A stretch of DNA of 15,465 nt from an uncultured Bacilli bacterium (GTDB lineage Bacteria; Bacillota_I; Bacilli_A; RF39; UBA660), in assembly GCA_944332105.1 (NCBI GenBank), contig CALVJI010000020.1:1-15465 (forward strand). Reading direction: 5' to 3'. The notes beneath the pieces were generated by a model. That model did no database searches. It saw only the letters and a program-made list of their open reading frames with translations, and was not told where the DNA came from. Positions 13,568-15,465 of the stretch are shown one piece after another. Made by a program: the position numbers and the translations under genes. Every line of letters begins with the position of its first letter. Within the stretch, counting starts at the first letter, position 1.

Positions 13568-13584
13568 TGATAGGAGGTATTTTT

Positions 13585-14784
13585 ATGGCTAAAAAAATTG
13601 TAATTGATGCTGGGCATGGTGGGGATGATCCAGGAACGAGCGCTAATGGGATTGTAGAAAAAGATTTAACTTTAAAAATAAGTGAATATTTACATAAAAG
13701 ATTTGATGAATTAGGAATTCCAAATGAAATGACAAGGACTAGTGATGTTACTTTAGGGCCAAATGATCGTCCTAGTAAAGCTCAAAGTTTTTATGGAAAT
13801 TCAAGTGATGTTATTTTGCTTTCTAACCATATTAATGCAGGTGGCGGGGACGGTGCAGAAATTATTTATTCGTTACGTAATTCGGATAAGCTTTCTAATT
13901 TAATTGCTCAAGAATTTGCTAAGTCAGGTCAAAATGTTCGTAAGTATTATCAAAGAAGGTTGCCTTCTGATCCATCTAAAGATTATTATTATATTTTACG
14001 GGATACACCAAATAATGAGTCATTAATTATAGAATATGGTTTCGTGGATAGTACAGGTGATGATGTAGAGCAATTAAAAAATGATTGGGAAGATTTGGCA
14101 GAAGCAGTTGTTCGGGCGGTTGCTACTTATGTTGGTGTACCATATTCTAGTGGTTCTAGTACGACAAATAGTTATGTTGTAAAATCTGGTGATACCTTAT
14201 GGAGTATTGCTAAAAAATATGGTGTTAGTGTTGATGAATTAAAAGAAAAGAATAATTTGACTAGTAATGCTTTATCGATCAATCAAGTTTTGCTTATTCC
14301 GACTGTTTTAGAAGAAGTGCCAGAAGAAATTGGTGAATATTATACTGTAGTTTCGGGTGATACTTTATATAGTATTGCGAATAAATATGGATTAACTGTT
14401 GATGAACTAAAATCTTTAAATAATTTATCTTCTAATTTATTAAGTATCGGACAACGACTATTGGTTAAACCTACTACTACTAGTACAACAGAAGAAACGT
14501 ATACAGTAAAAAAAGGAGATAATCTTTATCAAATTGCCTTACAATTTGATACAACTGTTGATGCTTTGAAGACTTTAAATGGGTTAACTTCCAATTTGTT
14601 AAGTATTGGCCAGGTTTTAAAAATTCCTAGTTCTAGTTCTAATGAGATTGTGTATACTGTAGTTGCTGGTGATAACTTATATCAAATCGCACGAAGGTTT
14701 GGAACAACAGTCGCGGCTATTATGTCGAGAAACAATCTTACAAATAATCTGCTTAGCATCGGTCAAAAATTAATTATTCCATAA
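13585..14784 (+). CDS. N-acetylmuramoyl-L-alanine amidase with four LysM repeats, no signal peptide
   Basis: A zinc amidase of the Amidase_3 family followed by peptidoglycan-binding repeats. The 399-residue product starts directly with the catalytic domain: His11 (DAGHGGDDPG), Glu25 (IVEKDLTLK), His82 (LLSNHINAGGGDGAE) and Glu150 (LIIEYGFVD). Four LysM repeats follow at about residues 197-241, 252-296, 306-350 and 356-399, joined by Ser/Thr-rich linkers. There is no signal peptide or anchor, which matches B. subtilis CwlC, a mother-cell lysis amidase that also starts at its catalytic domain, except that CwlC has SPOR repeats instead of LysM. ATG 13585 is chosen because AGGAGGT is six bases upstream; an ATG at 13567 lies before it. 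The sigma-K-like promoter supports late mother-cell expression. A prophage endolysin is the alternative, but no phage genes surround it. Confidence 0.9.
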   Translation: MAKKIVIDAGHGGDDPGTSANGIVEKDLTLKISEYLHKRFDELGIPNEMTRTSDVTLGPNDRPSKAQSFYGNSSDVILLSNHINAGGGDGAEIIYSLRNSDKLSNLIAQEFAKSGQNVRKYYQRRLPSDPSKDYYYILRDTPNNESLIIEYGFVDSTGDDVEQLKNDWEDLAEAVVRAVATYVGVPYSSGSSTTNSYVVKSGDTLWSIAKKYGVSVDELKEKNNLTSNALSINQVLLIPTVLEEVPEEIGEYYTVVSGDTLYSIANKYGLTVDELKSLNNLSSNLLSIGQRLLVKPTTTSTTEETYTVKKGDNLYQIALQFDTTVDALKTLNGLTSNLLSIGQVLKIPSSSSNEIVYTVVAGDNLYQIARRFGTTVAAIMSRNNLTNNLLSIGQKLIIP

Positions 14785-14813
14785 AAAAAGTGTAGGTTTC
14801 CTACATTTTTTTT
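14783..14813. terminator. Bidirectional terminator between LysM amidase and cwlJ
   Basis: AAAAAAGTGTAGG pairs with CCTACATTTTTTT (13 bp, one G-T pair) around a TTT loop. A- and T-runs on both sides serve both strands. It touches both stop codons. Confidence 0.85.
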
Positions 14814-15231
14814 AATAAATCTCATCGCATTTGCCAGCATTAGGACGATAGAAACAATGGTTTTTATATCTTCCTGCCAAAGGTTGTGAATACCAAGTGC
14901 TTGTACAGCTATTGTTGCCAGGTGCGTAAAACCATAAAGCATGAGTTGCGGGATAATAGTATTCGCCTTTTAATACACGTTCAGCCAACTGTTTTTCTAA
15001 AGCGGTTGGTGAAGCTTCATATAAAGAACTATTAATACCAACAAATTGATTAGGTTGGTAAATTACATCATATATTGTATTTACATTTTTAAAAGTATAG
15101 CAATCAACAATCGCACGATTTACAACGACATTTCCTACCATAAGCATGCCAAGATCTCCTTCATTTAATGCTTCGGCTCGCATGATTCTTGCTAATAAAT
15201 CTTTTTCTTTGGTTGTATATTCAATTATCAT
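14812..15231 (-). CDS. cwlJ: Spore cortex-lytic hydrolase CwlJ
   Basis: CwlJ is a coat-associated cortex-lytic enzyme of the SleB/CwlJ family (Hydrolase_2) that degrades delta-lactam-containing cortex during germination. The 139-residue product has the size of B. subtilis CwlJ (142) and matches it throughout: DLLARIMRAEALNEGDLGMLMVGNVVVNR with the conserved Glu20, TIYDVIYQPNQF, then YPATHALWFYAPG, WYSQPLAGRYKNHCFYRPNAGKC. It has no signal peptide or peptidoglycan-binding domain, which separates CwlJ from SleB. ATG at 15231 is chosen because AGGTGA ends exactly five bases before it; an in-frame GTG at 15240 lies inside that site. It works downstream of cwlD, which makes its substrate. No gerQ, its usual partner, is in the window. 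Confidence 0.93.
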   Translation of the reverse strand: MIIEYTTKEKDLLARIMRAEALNEGDLGMLMVGNVVVNRAIVDCYTFKNVNTIYDVIYQPNQFVGINSSLYEASPTALEKQLAERVLKGEYYYPATHALWFYAPGNNSCTSTWYSQPLAGRYKNHCFYRPNAGKCDEIY

Positions 15232-15246
15232 TTCAATCACCTACGA

Positions 15247-15275
15247 TATTTTATGAAAAAAAGACTAGAAATGTC
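15247..15275 (-). promoter_or_regulatory. Candidate mother-cell sigma promoter of cwlJ
   Basis: On the minus strand CATAAAATA (15255-15247) matches CATAnnnTA exactly, and GACA (15275-15272) gives a -35 AC at 16 bases. Nine bases lie between CATA and AGGTGA (15242-15237), then five to ATG: the same distances as at yabG and yabP. CATA fits both sigma-E and sigma-K; B. subtilis cwlJ is sigma-E controlled. Confidence 0.55.
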
Positions 15276-15294
15276 CGTATACTCATGGTATAAT
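15266..15294 (+). promoter_or_regulatory. Promoter of tRNA-Trp
   Basis: TATAAT at 15289-15294 is preceded by TGG, an extended -10. A weak -35 (TAGAAA, 15266-15271) lies 17 bases upstream. The element overlaps the cwlJ control region on the other strand. Confidence 0.65.
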
Positions 15295-15313
15295 GATTTT
15301 GTCCTTAATATTT

Positions 15314-15387
15314 AGGGGCGTGGTATAATGGTAGCATAGGAGTCTCCAAAACTTTTGATGGGAGTTCGATTCTCTCCGCCCCTGCCA
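15314..15387 (+). tRNA. trnW: tRNA-Trp (anticodon CCA)
   Basis: A 74-base tRNA gene with encoded 3' CCA. The acceptor stem AGGGGCG/CGCCCCT is perfect and identical to that of E. coli tRNA-Trp; the discriminator is G, a known tryptophan identity base. The anticodon loop reads CTCCAAA with anticodon CCA, its stem having two G-U pairs; the T-arm has GTTCGAT. The D-arm is short (GGTATAATGGTAGCAT). Anticodon CCA reads UGG only, consistent with TGA being used as a stop in this window. Confidence 0.97.
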
Positions 15388-15431
15388 TATGTTAATAGCT
15401 CCAAAATTATTTGGAGTAAATATATATTTTG

Positions 15432-15465
15432 ACCATAGAAATAAAGGGTTTCTATGGTTTTTATT
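15432..15465 (+). terminator. Intrinsic terminator after tRNA-Trp
   Basis: ACCATAGAAA and TTTCTATGGT form a 10-bp perfect stem around a 7-base loop, followed by a T-run that ends at the window edge. A separate 7-bp hairpin, CTCCAAA/TTTGGAG (15399-15416), lies between the tRNA and this terminator and lacks a T-run. Confidence 0.85.

Noticed and set aside
14176..14784. Internal DNA repeats in the LysM amidase as a mobile or phase-variable repeat
   Set aside because: They are four diverged protein-level LysM domains with different DNA sequence, not recent tandem repeats.
1590..15387. Mycoplasma-type genetic code with TGA as Trp
   Set aside because: TGA ends yabG, yabQ and the first ABC gene at family-appropriate positions, and tRNA-Trp has anticodon CCA.
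1..15465. CRISPR array, insertion sequence or prophage
   Set aside because: No regularly spaced repeats, transposase, integrase or phage structural genes were seen; the only direct repeat is the two-copy unit before rplM.

Overview
The window is a low-GC, AT-biased chromosomal segment of an endospore-forming member of the Bacilli. Its gene order, extreme compaction and small intergenic spaces suggest one of the uncultured, genome-reduced gut lineages near Erysipelotrichales/RF39; that placement is inference. TGA is used as a stop (yabG, yabQ, the first ABC gene) and the tRNA-Trp has anticodon CCA, so this is the standard bacterial code and not the Mycoplasma code.

Positions 1-3161 hold the end of a 'rsmA-yabG-veg-spoVG-yabP-yabQ-divIC' string: 16S rRNA dimethylation, a spore-coat protease, two small regulators, two cortex/coat assembly proteins and a septum protein. 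Positions 3218-7423 hold 'ecfA1-like, ecfA2-like, truA, pilin pseudogene, rplM, rpsI, cwlD'. In Bacillus subtilis these are two separate chromosomal neighbourhoods; here they are joined and stripped. The two ECF-type ATPases are badly eroded in their catalytic motifs and ecfT is missing, although truA, rplM, rpsI and cwlD keep the usual order.

Positions 7413-12393 are accessory: a zinc-dependent phospholipase C-family protein (minus), an Abi_2/HEPN abortive-infection protein, an HtrA-type membrane protease, and a minus-strand pair made of an unrecognised 125-residue protein and a membrane-anchored amidase. Positions 12472-15465 hold an Mbeg1-like (DUF2974) alpha/beta-hydrolase, a leader-less amidase with four LysM repeats, the germination hydrolase cwlJ (minus), tRNA-Trp and a terminator.

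The theme is peptidoglycan and the spore: cwlD, cwlJ, yabG, yabP, yabQ, spoVG, two further amidases and divIC lie within 15 kb. The most interesting regulatory signal is a shared start module in front of yabG, yabP, the LysM amidase and cwlJ: a CATA-type mother-cell sigma -10 element, exactly nine bases, then a ribosome-binding site, then ATG. It predicts transcripts that begin at, or directly next to, their ribosome-binding site, and it links the LysM amidase to late mother-cell expression. The second notable signal is the paired loss of the same catalytic residues in the two ECF ATPases.
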